From: Pedobacter insulae
GTDB taxonomy: Bacteria; Bacteroidota; Bacteroidia; Sphingobacteriales; Sphingobacteriaceae
Length of the DNA: 64,000 nt
Reading direction: 5' to 3'
Assembly: GCF_900113525.1 (NCBI RefSeq)
Contig: NZ_FOPP01000014.1
Location: 38,496 to 102,495 of the forward strand
Part shown: in pieces, positions 53,412-63,545 of the stretch
Numbering within the stretch: the stretch's first letter is position 1
Layout of the letters: each line of letters starts with the position of its first letter
Position numbers and translations under genes: made by a program
The notes under the pieces: model-generated
Databases searched by the model: none
What the model saw: the letters and a program-made list of their open reading frames with translations, nothing else
Told to the model about the DNA's origin: nothing

Positions 53412-53627
53412 ATGCCTGAAAGACTAAACATCAAAAACAATGGTTTTGTTGCCTACATTCGTATAAGCGAACTACCACAACACGAACAAGAGCTATTCAG
53501 AAAGTGGCTTCTCGCTGATGGGCAAACACGGCCAGTAATTGAAGAAGAGACTGATCCTCTGGATTGTGCCTATCCTTGGGATTACGAGTTATGGAAATCA
53601 AATCCAAATGCTACTCATTTGCTTTAA
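53412..53627 (+). CDS. small acidic protein of unknown function
   Basis: 71 residues from the ATG at 53412; a TTG at 53373 is open. An N-terminal strand pair leads to LPQHEQELFRKWLLADGQTRP and an acidic, aromatic C-terminus (DCAYPWDYELW). Small proteins of this kind accompany element and toxin regions in Bacteroidota, but no function is known to me. Confidence 0.5.
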   Translation: MPERLNIKNNGFVAYIRISELPQHEQELFRKWLLADGQTRPVIEEETDPLDCAYPWDYELWKSNPNATHLL

Positions 53628-54028
53628 ATTGATTTTTTTTCTTTTGCTGTAATTTAAATTCTCGAAACCTCACGAATATATAGTTTTGCTATATTATCAA
53701 ATTTTTCATCCCACAATTTATAGCTGCGCTATATCCGTGCTTTCAAATATATAACGGTCGGTATGTTATAATGCTTTTTGCAAAATTGTTTGTTTTCGTT
53801 TTAAATGCTGTTACTTATACCTGTATCGGTCGAAATACTATTAGGGTTTCAAATAAGTAGTTTTAAAAAACTACATAAAAGCCGTTATTAATGTTTTTGT
53901 TGGTCGGTATATTATTAGACTTTACTAGTAAAACTTTTATGATCACATATTTAAAAGGTTGGTTTACATCCTGTAAATAAATAGCACTTTTATTATTCAA
54001 AGGTAAAATGTAGATTTATCCACATATA
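53628..54028. promoter_or_regulatory. regulatory gap before the restriction operon, with three GGTCG repeats
   Basis: No gene is visible in 400 bases. Similar 16-17 base repeats occur at 53756 (GGTCGGTATGTTATAA), 53828 (GGTCGAAATACTATTAG) and 53902 (GGTCGGTATATTATTAG), spaced 72 and 74 bases apart. A GTAGTTTT..AAAACTAC hairpin lies at 53857-53874. The array may be the operator region of the XRE gene that begins at 54029. Confidence 0.5.
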
Positions 54029-54259
54029 ATGCAGATTATTATGAAGAATAAGGCAATAAACAGGCTTAAGGCAGTTTTAGCTGAACAAGGTAAAACTAAC
54101 AAATGGTTAGCAGTAGAACTCAATAAAAATGAAACTACAATATCGCGGTGGTGTACAAATGAAGTTCAACCATCAATGGACAACCTTGTGACAATTGCTT
54201 CACTTTTAAAAGTGGATGTGAGAGAATTAATTAATTCAACGCAGATTACTCATAGTTAA
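54029..54259 (+). CDS. XRE-family HTH regulator of the restriction operon
   Basis: 76 residues; ATG at 54029 or 54041. The HTH is complete: LKAVLAEQGKTNKWLAVELN, then NETTISRWCTNEVQPSMDNL. Its stop overlaps the hsdR start by one base (TAATG), so the regulator is translationally coupled to the restriction genes. By analogy to controller proteins it may delay or limit restriction until modification is established. This role is inference. Confidence 0.85.
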   Translation: MQIIMKNKAINRLKAVLAEQGKTNKWLAVELNKNETTISRWCTNEVQPSMDNLVTIASLLKVDVRELINSTQITHS

Positions 54260-57200
54260 TGGCATTCAACGAAGATTCTAGAGTTAAAATACCTGCCTTA
54301 CTCCATTTAGTACGCCTAGGTTATACATACATCCCCAGGAAACATCAAGATAGATTAGAGGAAACAAATATTTTCAAAGATATATTTTACCAGAGCCTTC
54401 TTAAAATTAATGGAGGTATTTCGATTGATGATTCCAAAAGGTTATTAGATGAGCTTACCTTAAAACTTGATTTTGATGATTTAGGTCGGGAGTTTTATAA
54501 AAGCTTAACTGCAACTTCAGGCATCAAGTTGATTGATTTTGAAAACTTTGAGAACAATAATTTTCACGTTACTACAGAATTAACCTGTAAAAACGGAGAA
54601 GAAGAATTTAGACCAGACGTTACAATTTTAGTTAACGGAATGCCCTTGGTTTTTATCGAAGTTAAAAAGCCAAACAATAAAGATGGGGTATTGGCAGAAC
54701 GAAAACGTATTAACGATCGATATAAAAATAAGAAATTTAAACGTTTTGCCAATATCACCCAAATGATGTTGTTCTCTAACAACATGCCTTATGAAGACGG
54801 CGTGATAGAACCTTTGCAAGGGGCATATTATGCTACATTGGCTTATGCAGATTTGCATTTCAATTATTTTAGAGAAGAAGAAAATTTAAACCTGACCGCA
54901 TTACTGGCACCAGAAAATGATGAAGTTGAGAATCTTGTTTTAAAAGACAACAATATCATCGCAATCAAACATTCGCCAGAGTTTATTATTAATAAGCACT
55001 ACAATACCCCTACGAACACACTATTAACTTCCTTACTAAGTAAAGATCGGCTAGCATTTATTTTGAAGTATGCTATCGCTTATGTTGATGAAGAGGTTAA
55101 AGGCAAAATAGTTACTCAGAAACATATCATGCGTTATCCGCAAATGTTTGCTACAAAAGCAATAGAACAGAAGCTGAACGAAGGTATAAAAAGAGGCATC
55201 ATCTGGCACACCCAAGGCAGTGGTAAAACGGCATTGGCTTATTACAATGTCAAGTTTTTAACAGATTATTACCAAAAGAGAAACATCATCCCTAAATTCT
55301 ATTTTATTGTAGATAGGATTGATTTAGCCAACCAAGCCAGTACAGAATTTGGCAATCGTGGTTTGGTAGTTAACCGAGTAAATTCTCGAGCTGAGTTTCT
55401 GACCGATATTAAAAAAGTAAGCGTTGTGCACAATAGCTCGGGTGATAGAGAGATTGCCGTTGTAAATATCCAAAAATTCACAGAAGAAACTGTGGTTGTT
55501 AAAGACCTCGCTTACGATATCAATATCCAACGTATTTACTTTATAGACGAGGCGCACCGTGGCTATAATCCCAAGGGTTCAGCATTGGTCAATTTATTAC
55601 GTTCTGACGAAAGCGCAATTAAAATAGCATTAACTGGTACGCCTTTATTAAGAGAAGTGGCTAAAGATTTCGATAGTAAGGCTTTGTTTGGAGATTATAT
55701 CCATAAGTATTATTACAATATGAGTATTGCCGACGGCTATACCTTGCGTTTAATAAGGGAGGGTATCGATGCTACCTACAAAATGCAAATGAAGGAAGTA
55801 TTAGAGCAAATACAACTTTTACAGGGTGATATCGATAAAAGTGAAGTATTTGCCCACCAGAAATTTGTGAAGCCGATGTTAGATTATATCGTAAATGATT
55901 TAATCCAATTTAGAAAAACCGAGAGCGACAACAGCTTGGGGGCAATGGTGGTTTGTGATACCAGTAAACAAGCCAAAGGTTTATTTGCTTATTTCGAAGA
56001 ATTGTACGGCGTACAAGAAGTGCAATCATTAGGGTTGGTAGCCGAACCAAGCAAAGCTTATGGCAAAAATAAAAAAGATTTAAGAGGCGCTTTAATTCTG
56101 CACGATGTAAATTCTAAGGATGACAGAAAAGAGCAAGTAAAGCAGTTTAAGGCTGGCGAAGTAGATATTCTATTCGTTTATAATATGTTGCTCACCGGTT
56201 TTGATGCCAAAAGGCTAAAGAAGTTATATTTAGCTAGGGTTGTTAAGGACCATAATTTGTTACAGACTTTAACCCGAGTAAACAGGCCTTACAAAAAATA
56301 CAAATATGGTTATGTGGTTGATTTTGCCGATATCAGTTCGGCTTTTAGGGAAACTAACGACAATTACTTTAAGGAGTTGCAAGATGAATTAGGTAATGAA
56401 ATGACCAATTATACCAATCTTTTTAAATCGCAAGAAGAGATTGATGCAGAAATTTTGGAGATAAAAGAAAAGCTTTTTCATTTTGATATGGTAAATGCAG
56501 AGGTGTTTAGCCAACAGGTCAGCGATATTAAAGAGAAAAAAGATTTATTGGAGTTGATTAATTTATTAGCTAATGCAAAAGAGCTGAAAAACATTATCCG
56601 CCTAAAAGGTTTGGATGAACAGTTGGATAAGCTGGATTTCTTTAAGCTAAACCAGTTACTAAATTTAGCGCAAGCACAATTGGATAAGCTCAACCTGATT
56701 GACAATATTAACAACGAAACTGATACCACCAATTTGCTTAATTCGGCTTTAGAAGATGTCATCTTTTTGTTTACCAAAGTAAGCGAAGAGGAACTGATTT
56801 TGGCCGACCAACTTCGTGGACAATTGAAACGCACTAGAGAAGCGTTGCTATTCAATTTCGACCAAAAAGACCCTGCTTTTATTTCGCTACGCGAAGAACT
56901 GGAACGCATATTTAAGAAAAAGAATTTGGGGGAGGTAGACCAAGAAGATATGCGTGATAATATTTTGCTCCTTAAATCTATCTATGATAGGGTGACAGAG
57001 CTAAACCGCAAAAATAATTTGCTGAAAGCGAAATATGAACAAGATGAAAAATATGCCCGTTTGCATAAGCGTTTGGTCGAAAACTCTGGCATCAACGCCA
57101 AAGAAATTCAGTTGCACCAAGCTTTGATGAATGTAAAGCAACAAACCGACGACCAATTGCTGAATAACCGTAACATTATGGATAACGAAGCTTTTTTTAA

Positions 57201-57333
57201 TCGTTACCTACTCAACTTGGTAGCCACGGAGTTTGTAAAAAAACAAAATATCAAGTTAGATTTCAATACTACCAAAACCATTAATACAATGATTGCTGGC
57301 GAGTACCTGCAACAATATAATAACTACATTTAA
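54259..57333 (+). CDS. hsdR: type I restriction enzyme R subunit
   Basis: 1024 residues. An N-terminal PD-(D/E)xK nuclease (RPDVTILVNGMPLVFIEVKK, about 118-137) is followed by the SF2 translocase. Walker A is HTQGSGKTALAYY (about 317), the DEAH motif is FIDEAHRG (about 429), then LTGTPLL and the later QTLTRVNRPYK motif VI. All key residues are present. It translocates DNA and cleaves unmodified DNA with HsdM and HsdS. The stop overlaps hsdM by one base. Confidence 0.97.
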   Translation: MAFNEDSRVKIPALLHLVRLGYTYIPRKHQDRLEETNIFKDIFYQSLLKINGGISIDDSKRLLDELTLKLDFDDLGREFYKSLTATSGIKLIDFENFENNNFHVTTELTCKNGEEEFRPDVTILVNGMPLVFIEVKKPNNKDGVLAERKRINDRYKNKKFKRFANITQMMLFSNNMPYEDGVIEPLQGAYYATLAYADLHFNYFREEENLNLTALLAPENDEVENLVLKDNNIIAIKHSPEFIINKHYNTPTNTLLTSLLSKDRLAFILKYAIAYVDEEVKGKIVTQKHIMRYPQMFATKAIEQKLNEGIKRGIIWHTQGSGKTALAYYNVKFLTDYYQKRNIIPKFYFIVDRIDLANQASTEFGNRGLVVNRVNSRAEFLTDIKKVSVVHNSSGDREIAVVNIQKFTEETVVVKDLAYDINIQRIYFIDEAHRGYNPKGSALVNLLRSDESAIKIALTGTPLLREVAKDFDSKALFGDYIHKYYYNMSIADGYTLRLIREGIDATYKMQMKEVLEQIQLLQGDIDKSEVFAHQKFVKPMLDYIVNDLIQFRKTESDNSLGAMVVCDTSKQAKGLFAYFEELYGVQEVQSLGLVAEPSKAYGKNKKDLRGALILHDVNSKDDRKEQVKQFKAGEVDILFVYNMLLTGFDAKRLKKLYLARVVKDHNLLQTLTRVNRPYKKYKYGYVVDFADISSAFRETNDNYFKELQDELGNEMTNYTNLFKSQEEIDAEILEIKEKLFHFDMVNAEVFSQQVSDIKEKKDLLELINLLANAKELKNIIRLKGLDEQLDKLDFFKLNQLLNLAQAQLDKLNLIDNINNETDTTNLLNSALEDVIFLFTKVSEEELILADQLRGQLKRTREALLFNFDQKDPAFISLREELERIFKKKNLGEVDQEDMRDNILLLKSIYDRVTELNRKNNLLKAKYEQDEKYARLHKRLVENSGINAKEIQLHQALMNVKQQTDDQLLNNRNIMDNEAFFNRYLLNLVATEFVKKQNIKLDFNTTKTINTMIAGEYLQQYNNYI

Positions 57334-58949
57334 TGACCGAATTAATATTTATCGCCAAAACCAAACAACTGATAGACAGCCTAAAAAGTGTTTGTGCTAA
57401 CTATGGTTTAGGCAACGATGGCAACGAGTTTAAAATTATTACGCAGGTTTTCCTGTATAAGTTTATGAACGATAAGTTTGCTTACGAAGCTAAAAAGTTG
57501 GAAAACTCTAAACTCGGTGATGCGCCAAACTTTCAAGAAGCATTGGAAACCTTGGATGAAGAAGAATATAATTTTCTTTTGGCGTTTATTGATGCCAATA
57601 CACCACAACTTTATCCGCATCAAACCATTACCTATTTGCATAATAAGCAAAATAGCAACGATTTTGCCAAACTGTTTGATGATACGCTACGTGAAATCAG
57701 CATCAATAATTCGGAAATCTATTCCGTGAAATCGGCAAGTGGTGCTAAAGATAAAATGTTTGATGAACTGAGCAATTTTATTAGTGATGCTTCACAACGT
57801 GACGCTTTTTGTAAGGCCTTAATCAGCAAGTTGTTTGAATTTAGCTTTGAAGGAATGTTTGAAGAGAAATACGATTTCTTTGCGACCATTTTCGAATACC
57901 TGATTAAAGATTACAATACGGATAGTGGTGGTAAATATGCGGAGTATTATACCCCACATGCCGTAGCCCGTATCATGGCGAGCATTATGGTTAACGACAA
58001 ACCTAAAGGCGTCAAGGTATACGATCCAAGTGCAGGTTCGGGAACATTGTTGATGAATATTGCCCACGCCATTGGCGAAGACAATTGTAGCATTTACAGT
58101 GAAGATATTTCTCAAAAATCGAGCAATATGTTGCGCTTAAATTTGGTATTGAACAATTTAAGCCATAGCATACCACATATTATTAAAGGCAATACAATAT
58201 TAGAACCTTACTATCGAGAAGAGAAATTTGATTATATCGTTTCCAACCCACCCTTTAAATTAGACTTCTCTGATTTTAGTGTGGCATTAGACACAGACAT
58301 CAACAAAACCCGTTTTTTTGCTGGCATACCAAATATTCCCAAGGCCAAAAAAGAAAGTATGGCCATTTATCTACTGTTCATCCAGCACATTATGTACAGT
58401 TTAAGTGCAAGAGGTAAAGGTGCTATTGTGGTGCCTACTGGTTTTATTACGGCTCAAAGTGGCATAGAACGCAAAATACGCGAAGCGATGATTGAGCGTA
58501 AACTGTTGCGTGGCGTAGTAAGTATGCCTAGTAATATTTTTGCTAGTACCGGGACTAATGTAAGTGTATTGTTTTTAGATAACCGAGCAGATGCAGAACA
58601 CATTGTTTTGGTAGATGCTAGTAAATTGGGCGATACCATTAAAGAGGGTAAAAACCAACGCACTGTTTTAACGCCCTCAGAAGAACAACGCATTATTGAC
58701 GCGATGAATAAAAAAGTTGCGGACGATGATTTTAGCGTGGTAGTTTCTGCTGAAGAGGTTAAAAAGAAAAACTATTCTTTTTCTGCCGGACAGTATTTTG
58801 AAGTAAAGATTGATTATGTAGATATTACTACTGAAGAGTTTAAAGAGAAGATGGATGGCTTTGAGGAAAGGTTGAATGGACTTTTTGCTGAAGGAAAAGT
58901 CTTGGAATATGAAATTCAAAAACAATTAAAAGGATTGATTTATGAATAA
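57333..58949 (+). CDS. hsdM: type I restriction-modification methyltransferase subunit
   Basis: 538 residues. The SAM motif is VYDPSAGSGTLLMNIA (about 229) and the catalytic motif IV is IVSNPPF (about 304), indicating N6-adenine methylation. The helical N-terminal domain ends near the YYTPHAVARIMA segment. It overlaps hsdR by one base and hsdS by 8 bases. With HsdS it forms the modification enzyme; with HsdR the full restriction complex. Confidence 0.97.
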   Translation: MTELIFIAKTKQLIDSLKSVCANYGLGNDGNEFKIITQVFLYKFMNDKFAYEAKKLENSKLGDAPNFQEALETLDEEEYNFLLAFIDANTPQLYPHQTITYLHNKQNSNDFAKLFDDTLREISINNSEIYSVKSASGAKDKMFDELSNFISDASQRDAFCKALISKLFEFSFEGMFEEKYDFFATIFEYLIKDYNTDSGGKYAEYYTPHAVARIMASIMVNDKPKGVKVYDPSAGSGTLLMNIAHAIGEDNCSIYSEDISQKSSNMLRLNLVLNNLSHSIPHIIKGNTILEPYYREEKFDYIVSNPPFKLDFSDFSVALDTDINKTRFFAGIPNIPKAKKESMAIYLLFIQHIMYSLSARGKGAIVVPTGFITAQSGIERKIREAMIERKLLRGVVSMPSNIFASTGTNVSVLFLDNRADAEHIVLVDASKLGDTIKEGKNQRTVLTPSEEQRIIDAMNKKVADDDFSVVVSAEEVKKKNYSFSAGQYFEVKIDYVDITTEEFKEKMDGFEERLNGLFAEGKVLEYEIQKQLKGLIYE

Positions 58950-60228
58950 ATGGAAGCAAACATCCTTAGGAGAATTTATCGATTTCAATCCTCCAGAAAC
59001 GATTTTAAAAGGTAAAATGTCAAGAAAAATTCCAATGGATAAATTAGGCGTTTTTCAAAGAAAAATTAATGGTTCAGAATATTCGGAATACAGTGCCGGA
59101 CCAAAATTTCGAAACGGAGACACTCTTGTGGCAAAGATTACCCCATGTTTGGAGAATGGTAAAACCGCTTTTGTAGATATTTTAGATGAAAATGAGATTG
59201 CTTTTGGTTCTTCCGAATTTATTGTTTTGAGGGAGAATGAGCATTCGGATAAAAAATTTATCTATTATTTAGCAAGAAGCCCTTTATTCCGAGAAAAGGC
59301 GATAAGCTGTATGGAAGGCACTTCTGGGCGTAAACGGGTAAATGAGGGAGCACTCAAAAGACAAGAGATTTTAGTTCCAGTAATCCCAACTCAACAAAAA
59401 ATCGCTTCTGTTCTTTCCGCATTAGATGATAAGATAGAGCTGAACAATAAAATAAATGCGGAGTTAGAGGCCATGGCCAAGATGCTTTATAATTATTGGT
59501 TTGTACAGTTTGATTTCCCTAGTGCAGAAGGTAAACCCTATAAATCATCTGGTGGCGAAATGGTTTATGATGAGGTTTTAAAAAGGGAAATACCGAAGGG
59601 GTGGGAGATGAAAAGTTTGCTCGATATTGCAAATTTTATAAACGGTTTAGCTTGCCAAAAATATCGCCCACTTGATGAGGATTTTCTTCCAGTTATCAAA
59701 ATAAGGGAAATGAATGATGGCATTTCTGCGAATACGGAAAAAGTAAAAAGAGATATCCATGCAAAATATATCATTAATGACGGTGATGTTTTATTTTCTT
59801 GGTCAGCATCTTTAGATGTGAAAATTTGGTCAGGAGGAATTGGTGGACTAAATCAGCATATTTTTAAAGTGACTTCGTCAAAATATCCTAAGTCATATTA
59901 TTATTTCGAGCTTCTCAATTATTTACAGCATTTCAAAATGATGGCTGAATTGAGGAAAACGACAATGGGGCATATTACCCAAGAACACTTAAGAGATAGC
60001 AAAATAACTGTTCCAGGCTTAGAAGTTATTAATAAACTAGATGACATACTTAATCCAATTTTTGAAAAGATATTGATTAACAAAAAGCAAAATCAAGAGT
60101 TAGCTTCGTTAAGAGATTGGTTATTGCCTATGTTAATGAATGGGCAGGTAACAGTAAAAGATGCCTTTGAAAGGGTAGAAAGAGAGTTAGGTATGGTTGC
60201 GGAGGGAGATGTTAAGTATGGAGAATAG
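58942..60228 (+). CDS. hsdS: type I restriction-modification specificity subunit
   Basis: 428 residues with two target recognition domains (about 1-140 and 205-370). Each is followed by a conserved helix: IPTQQKIASVLSALDDKIELN (about 148-168), and IFEKILINKKQNQELASLRDWLLPML near the end. The central WFVQFDFP segment is standard for Bacteroidota HsdS. Target site cannot be read from sequence. Overlaps hsdM by 8 bases and the mcrB-like gene by about 11. Confidence 0.95.
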   Translation: MNKWKQTSLGEFIDFNPPETILKGKMSRKIPMDKLGVFQRKINGSEYSEYSAGPKFRNGDTLVAKITPCLENGKTAFVDILDENEIAFGSSEFIVLRENEHSDKKFIYYLARSPLFREKAISCMEGTSGRKRVNEGALKRQEILVPVIPTQQKIASVLSALDDKIELNNKINAELEAMAKMLYNYWFVQFDFPSAEGKPYKSSGGEMVYDEVLKREIPKGWEMKSLLDIANFINGLACQKYRPLDEDFLPVIKIREMNDGISANTEKVKRDIHAKYIINDGDVLFSWSASLDVKIWSGGIGGLNQHIFKVTSSKYPKSYYYFELLNYLQHFKMMAELRKTTMGHITQEHLRDSKITVPGLEVINKLDDILNPIFEKILINKKQNQELASLRDWLLPMLMNGQVTVKDAFERVERELGMVAEGDVKYGE

Positions 60229-62155
60229 ATTGTGGAAGTTAGGTTGCAGATGGGGTTCCCTGAAAGAAAAAAAACCTCTTTTTTATGATTTGTTAATTAA
60301 AGAAAACATCGTTATAGGATGGGTAGATAAAGATTACGGTAAAAATAACTGGGTGTTGTTAACCAACGGAGAAACAGTTCTAGCCTTTGCCGAAATAAAG
60401 GAAGAAAGACAAACAATCTTAAATTTTCCTCACCTCAAGCACGATTTTTTAAAATATCAGTTGCCTTTTGATGGGAATATGTTTTGCTATAAAGCTGATA
60501 TTATAGAGCTAGAGGAAAATGATAGATTTTTATATGAATTACAGCAGGGCATCTGTAAAGTAAACAGCATTCCTACCATAAAAAAATTCAATGAACTTTT
60601 ACTTAAATACCGCTCAAATAATTATATGAATAATAATATTCTTGACTTGTTGAAATATAAAAAGCAAATTATTCTACAAGGGCCTCCAGGTACTGGTAAA
60701 ACGAGGTTAGCGAAAGAAATAGCAAGGGAATTGTTAATTGAAGATTTAAAAAATTCTTTTACTGAAGTTGACTTATTGGCAATTGTTAAGGAAAAAACAA
60801 TAATCAATACATTTACCAATTATAATTCTTTTGAGATTGTTAAAATAGATAGCAATAGTTTCAAAATTTATCCAAAAGGTGCAAAACTCGAGTATAAAGT
60901 TTTCTTTAGCGATGTTATAGATTGTATAAAAGATTTTGATGCAAACGACTTGGTCAAAAAATACGATAAAAAAGGAGTGGGTACGTATTTAGTAGGTATT
61001 GCTAAATATGTAGTTGATAGCCTAGAAATAGTACGGCAACAAATTATTCAGTTTCATCCTTCATATACTTACGAAGACTTTGTAAGAGGTATTACAGTTA
61101 AGCCAAACCCAGATGGCGATGGTGTGCTTTACGAAGCTGAAAATAAAACATTGGGTGCTTTTGCTAATGAGGCTTTTCAGAATTACAAATTAAGTAGAAA
61201 GCAGGTTTCTGTATCAGTTTCTGATATTGAATTATTTGATTTATTCATTAGTGATATCAAAGAAAAAATTGCAGATAGCGATGAGCAAAGGTTCTCATTA
61301 ACAGATGCTGTGTACCTTTTTGAACCTGATGAAAAGCGCTTCAAATATAAAGGCGATAATTGGATTGCCCACAGCAAGGGTTTGAATATGAAGTTCTCTG
61401 AGTTGCAGAAAATAATAGCCTCCAATGTTACCGAAAGAGCTCAAGTTAAGCAACTGGACGGAGTGGAAGAGTTAACCAAGCAACATGCCACTTATTTTAT
61501 TAAAGTAGTTGAAATGTTTTACGAGTTTAAAAGCAACCATTCTTCAAACCAAACCAACAAAGAAATAAAAACAGCGCTTAAAAACTATGTATTGATTGTT
61601 GACGAAATCAATAGAGCTAATCTTTCTTCGGTTTTAGGAGAGTTGATATATGCGCTTGAATATCGTGGTGAAAGCGTTGACAGTATGTACGCTATAGATG
61701 GCAATAATAAACTGATATTACCGCCGAATCTGTATATCATTGGCACTATGAACACCGCCGATAGAAGTGTTGGTCATATAGATTATGCTATTAGAAGACG
61801 TTTTGCTTTTGTCGATGTTTTACCAGAAGTTTTAGAAATAAATGATTTCGATAAAGACTTATTTACAACTGTAGCAAAGCTATTTGTGAAGGAGTGGGAT
61901 AACCAATGGGAGTCTTCATTATACTTATCTCCAGAATTTGCGCCAAAGGATGTGATGCTTGGTCATTCCTATTTTATAAAACAGTACGAAAGAGATGATA
62001 GTGGGAATAACATTAATGATATGTCCTATGATTTTAAAATGAGGGTGAAGTATGAGATTGTCCCAATCCTTAGGGAATATGTGAAGGATGGTATTCTAAA
62101 TGAAAAGGCTAGTAGTGAAATTGATAAGATAGAAAACGCTTACCCAATTTTATAG
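60218..62155 (+). CDS. mcrB: McrB-like GTP-binding AAA+ restriction protein
   Basis: 645 residues from the ATG at 60218; ATG at 60209 is equally open. The N-terminal 130 residues (RLWKLGCRWGS, then VIGWVDKDYGKNN) may be a modified-base reading domain but were not assigned. The AAA+ core has Walker A LQGPPGTGKT (about 154), a DEINRANLSSVLGEL Walker B region (about 465) and the McrB-type MNTADRSVGHIDYAIRRRF (about 510). It overlaps hsdS by 11 bases and precedes mcrC by 7, so the type I and McrBC genes are one transcript. Confidence 0.9.
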   Translation: MENRLWKLGCRWGSLKEKKPLFYDLLIKENIVIGWVDKDYGKNNWVLLTNGETVLAFAEIKEERQTILNFPHLKHDFLKYQLPFDGNMFCYKADIIELEENDRFLYELQQGICKVNSIPTIKKFNELLLKYRSNNYMNNNILDLLKYKKQIILQGPPGTGKTRLAKEIARELLIEDLKNSFTEVDLLAIVKEKTIINTFTNYNSFEIVKIDSNSFKIYPKGAKLEYKVFFSDVIDCIKDFDANDLVKKYDKKGVGTYLVGIAKYVVDSLEIVRQQIIQFHPSYTYEDFVRGITVKPNPDGDGVLYEAENKTLGAFANEAFQNYKLSRKQVSVSVSDIELFDLFISDIKEKIADSDEQRFSLTDAVYLFEPDEKRFKYKGDNWIAHSKGLNMKFSELQKIIASNVTERAQVKQLDGVEELTKQHATYFIKVVEMFYEFKSNHSSNQTNKEIKTALKNYVLIVDEINRANLSSVLGELIYALEYRGESVDSMYAIDGNNKLILPPNLYIIGTMNTADRSVGHIDYAIRRRFAFVDVLPEVLEINDFDKDLFTTVAKLFVKEWDNQWESSLYLSPEFAPKDVMLGHSYFIKQYERDDSGNNINDMSYDFKMRVKYEIVPILREYVKDGILNEKASSEIDKIENAYPIL

Positions 62156-62162
62156 AATTAAG

Positions 62163-63545
62163 ATGGGAGTTGTTTTGTCAGAACATTGCGAGTGTATTAT
62201 TGAATTCAATTTATCTCAAAATCAGGATTATTCATTAATAATCCCTCGTAAGTTTCCTTCAAGAAAAAAGGAACATGACTGTTATTCAGCAAGAATAGAA
62301 GCCAATAATCTTTATTTAAAAGCTAACTATTATATCGGCGTAGATTGGTTAATAAAAGGAGATCGCTTTATACAGGTCAAACCAAAGTTAAATAAGGTGG
62401 TACTTGAAAGATTTGATGCGGAGATGAAAAAAGAGGGAGAACCTCCATTAAATTCTGAAAATGAAGTAGAACTAAATTTTTCCGTTGAAACTGATAGTTC
62501 AAAACAGTTAAATTACCTTAAACTTTTAATGGATGCTTTTCAACATCCCGTTATAGTAAATGAAACGAATAATTTAGTTTTAATAGATTGGGAAGCTGAG
62601 CAAATAACCATAAATCAGGAAGACGATGCTTTAACGCCTTTTCTAGTTGTTCAGTTTTTGAACTTGTTGAAACACATTGTTAAAAAAGGTTTAAAGAAAT
62701 CCTATTACAAAGTCCAGGAAAATCTAAACAATCGGATAAAAGGAAAAATACTAGTCGGTGCTACCATAAAAAAAAACGTTTTAAAAAACAGGCTAACCAA
62801 AACCTTTTGTGAGTATCAAGAATTTGGGATAAATTATCAAGAAAATCGTTTCTTAAAAAAAGTGCTTTACTACTGTAGCAACTACGTGCACCAAAACGTT
62901 GGATTATTTGCGGGCAACCAGAAGAATTTAGAGCAACTCATTAACTATTGCAAACCTGCTTTTGAATTGGTAAGTGATGAAACAGAAATAGCCACTTTAA
63001 AAAACATCAAACACAATCCATTTTTTAAAGAATATAAAGAAGCCACTAAAATAGGGCACTATATTTTGAAGCGTTTTGCATATAACATCAGCAATACCGC
63101 AAAAAGCCAAAAGATTAAAACTCCACCTTTTTGGATAGATATGCCCAAATTGTTTGAATTATATGTTTATCATCATCTGTTAAGTGCATTTAATGAAAGT
63201 GAGATTAAATTCCAGTTTTCTACTTACGGTAATGCATTAGATTTTTTAATCACTAAGGAAAGAAGTGAGATGGTTGTGGATACTAAATATAAAATGCATT
63301 ACCGCTCAAGTCATATTCATGAAGACATTAGGCAAGTTGCTGGTTATGCTAGGTTGAATAAGGTTTATGAAGCATTGAAAAAAACTAAAACATCAAAAGA
63401 CATAATAGATTGTTTAATAATTTATCCAACTGATAAGGAGTTGAACGATGATTATAAGTTTGAATTTATTTTAAATGAATCATCTGAAATCAAAGCTTAC
63501 AATAAAGTTTATAAATTGGGTATACCTATGCCTTATATAAAATAG
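62163..63545 (+). CDS. mcrC: McrC-like nuclease subunit
   Basis: 460 residues. The N-terminal beta-rich region carries IGVDWLIKGDRFIQVKPK. A helical middle follows, then the PD-(D/E)xK nuclease: LDFLITKERSEMVVDTKYK (about 356-376), with D, E and K positions intact. It partners the McrB-like ATPase, cutting DNA near modified bases in related systems. It is the last gene of the restriction block and the last of the element. Confidence 0.92.
   Translation: MGVVLSEHCECIIEFNLSQNQDYSLIIPRKFPSRKKEHDCYSARIEANNLYLKANYYIGVDWLIKGDRFIQVKPKLNKVVLERFDAEMKKEGEPPLNSENEVELNFSVETDSSKQLNYLKLLMDAFQHPVIVNETNNLVLIDWEAEQITINQEDDALTPFLVVQFLNLLKHIVKKGLKKSYYKVQENLNNRIKGKILVGATIKKNVLKNRLTKTFCEYQEFGINYQENRFLKKVLYYCSNYVHQNVGLFAGNQKNLEQLINYCKPAFELVSDETEIATLKNIKHNPFFKEYKEATKIGHYILKRFAYNISNTAKSQKIKTPPFWIDMPKLFELYVYHHLLSAFNESEIKFQFSTYGNALDFLITKERSEMVVDTKYKMHYRSSHIHEDIRQVAGYARLNKVYEALKKTKTSKDIIDCLIIYPTDKELNDDYKFEFILNESSEIKAYNKVYKLGIPMPYIK

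Noticed and set aside
56478..56909. Minus-strand 143-codon frame inside hsdR
   Set aside because: Serine-rich antisense translation of a helical coding region, with no independent evidence.
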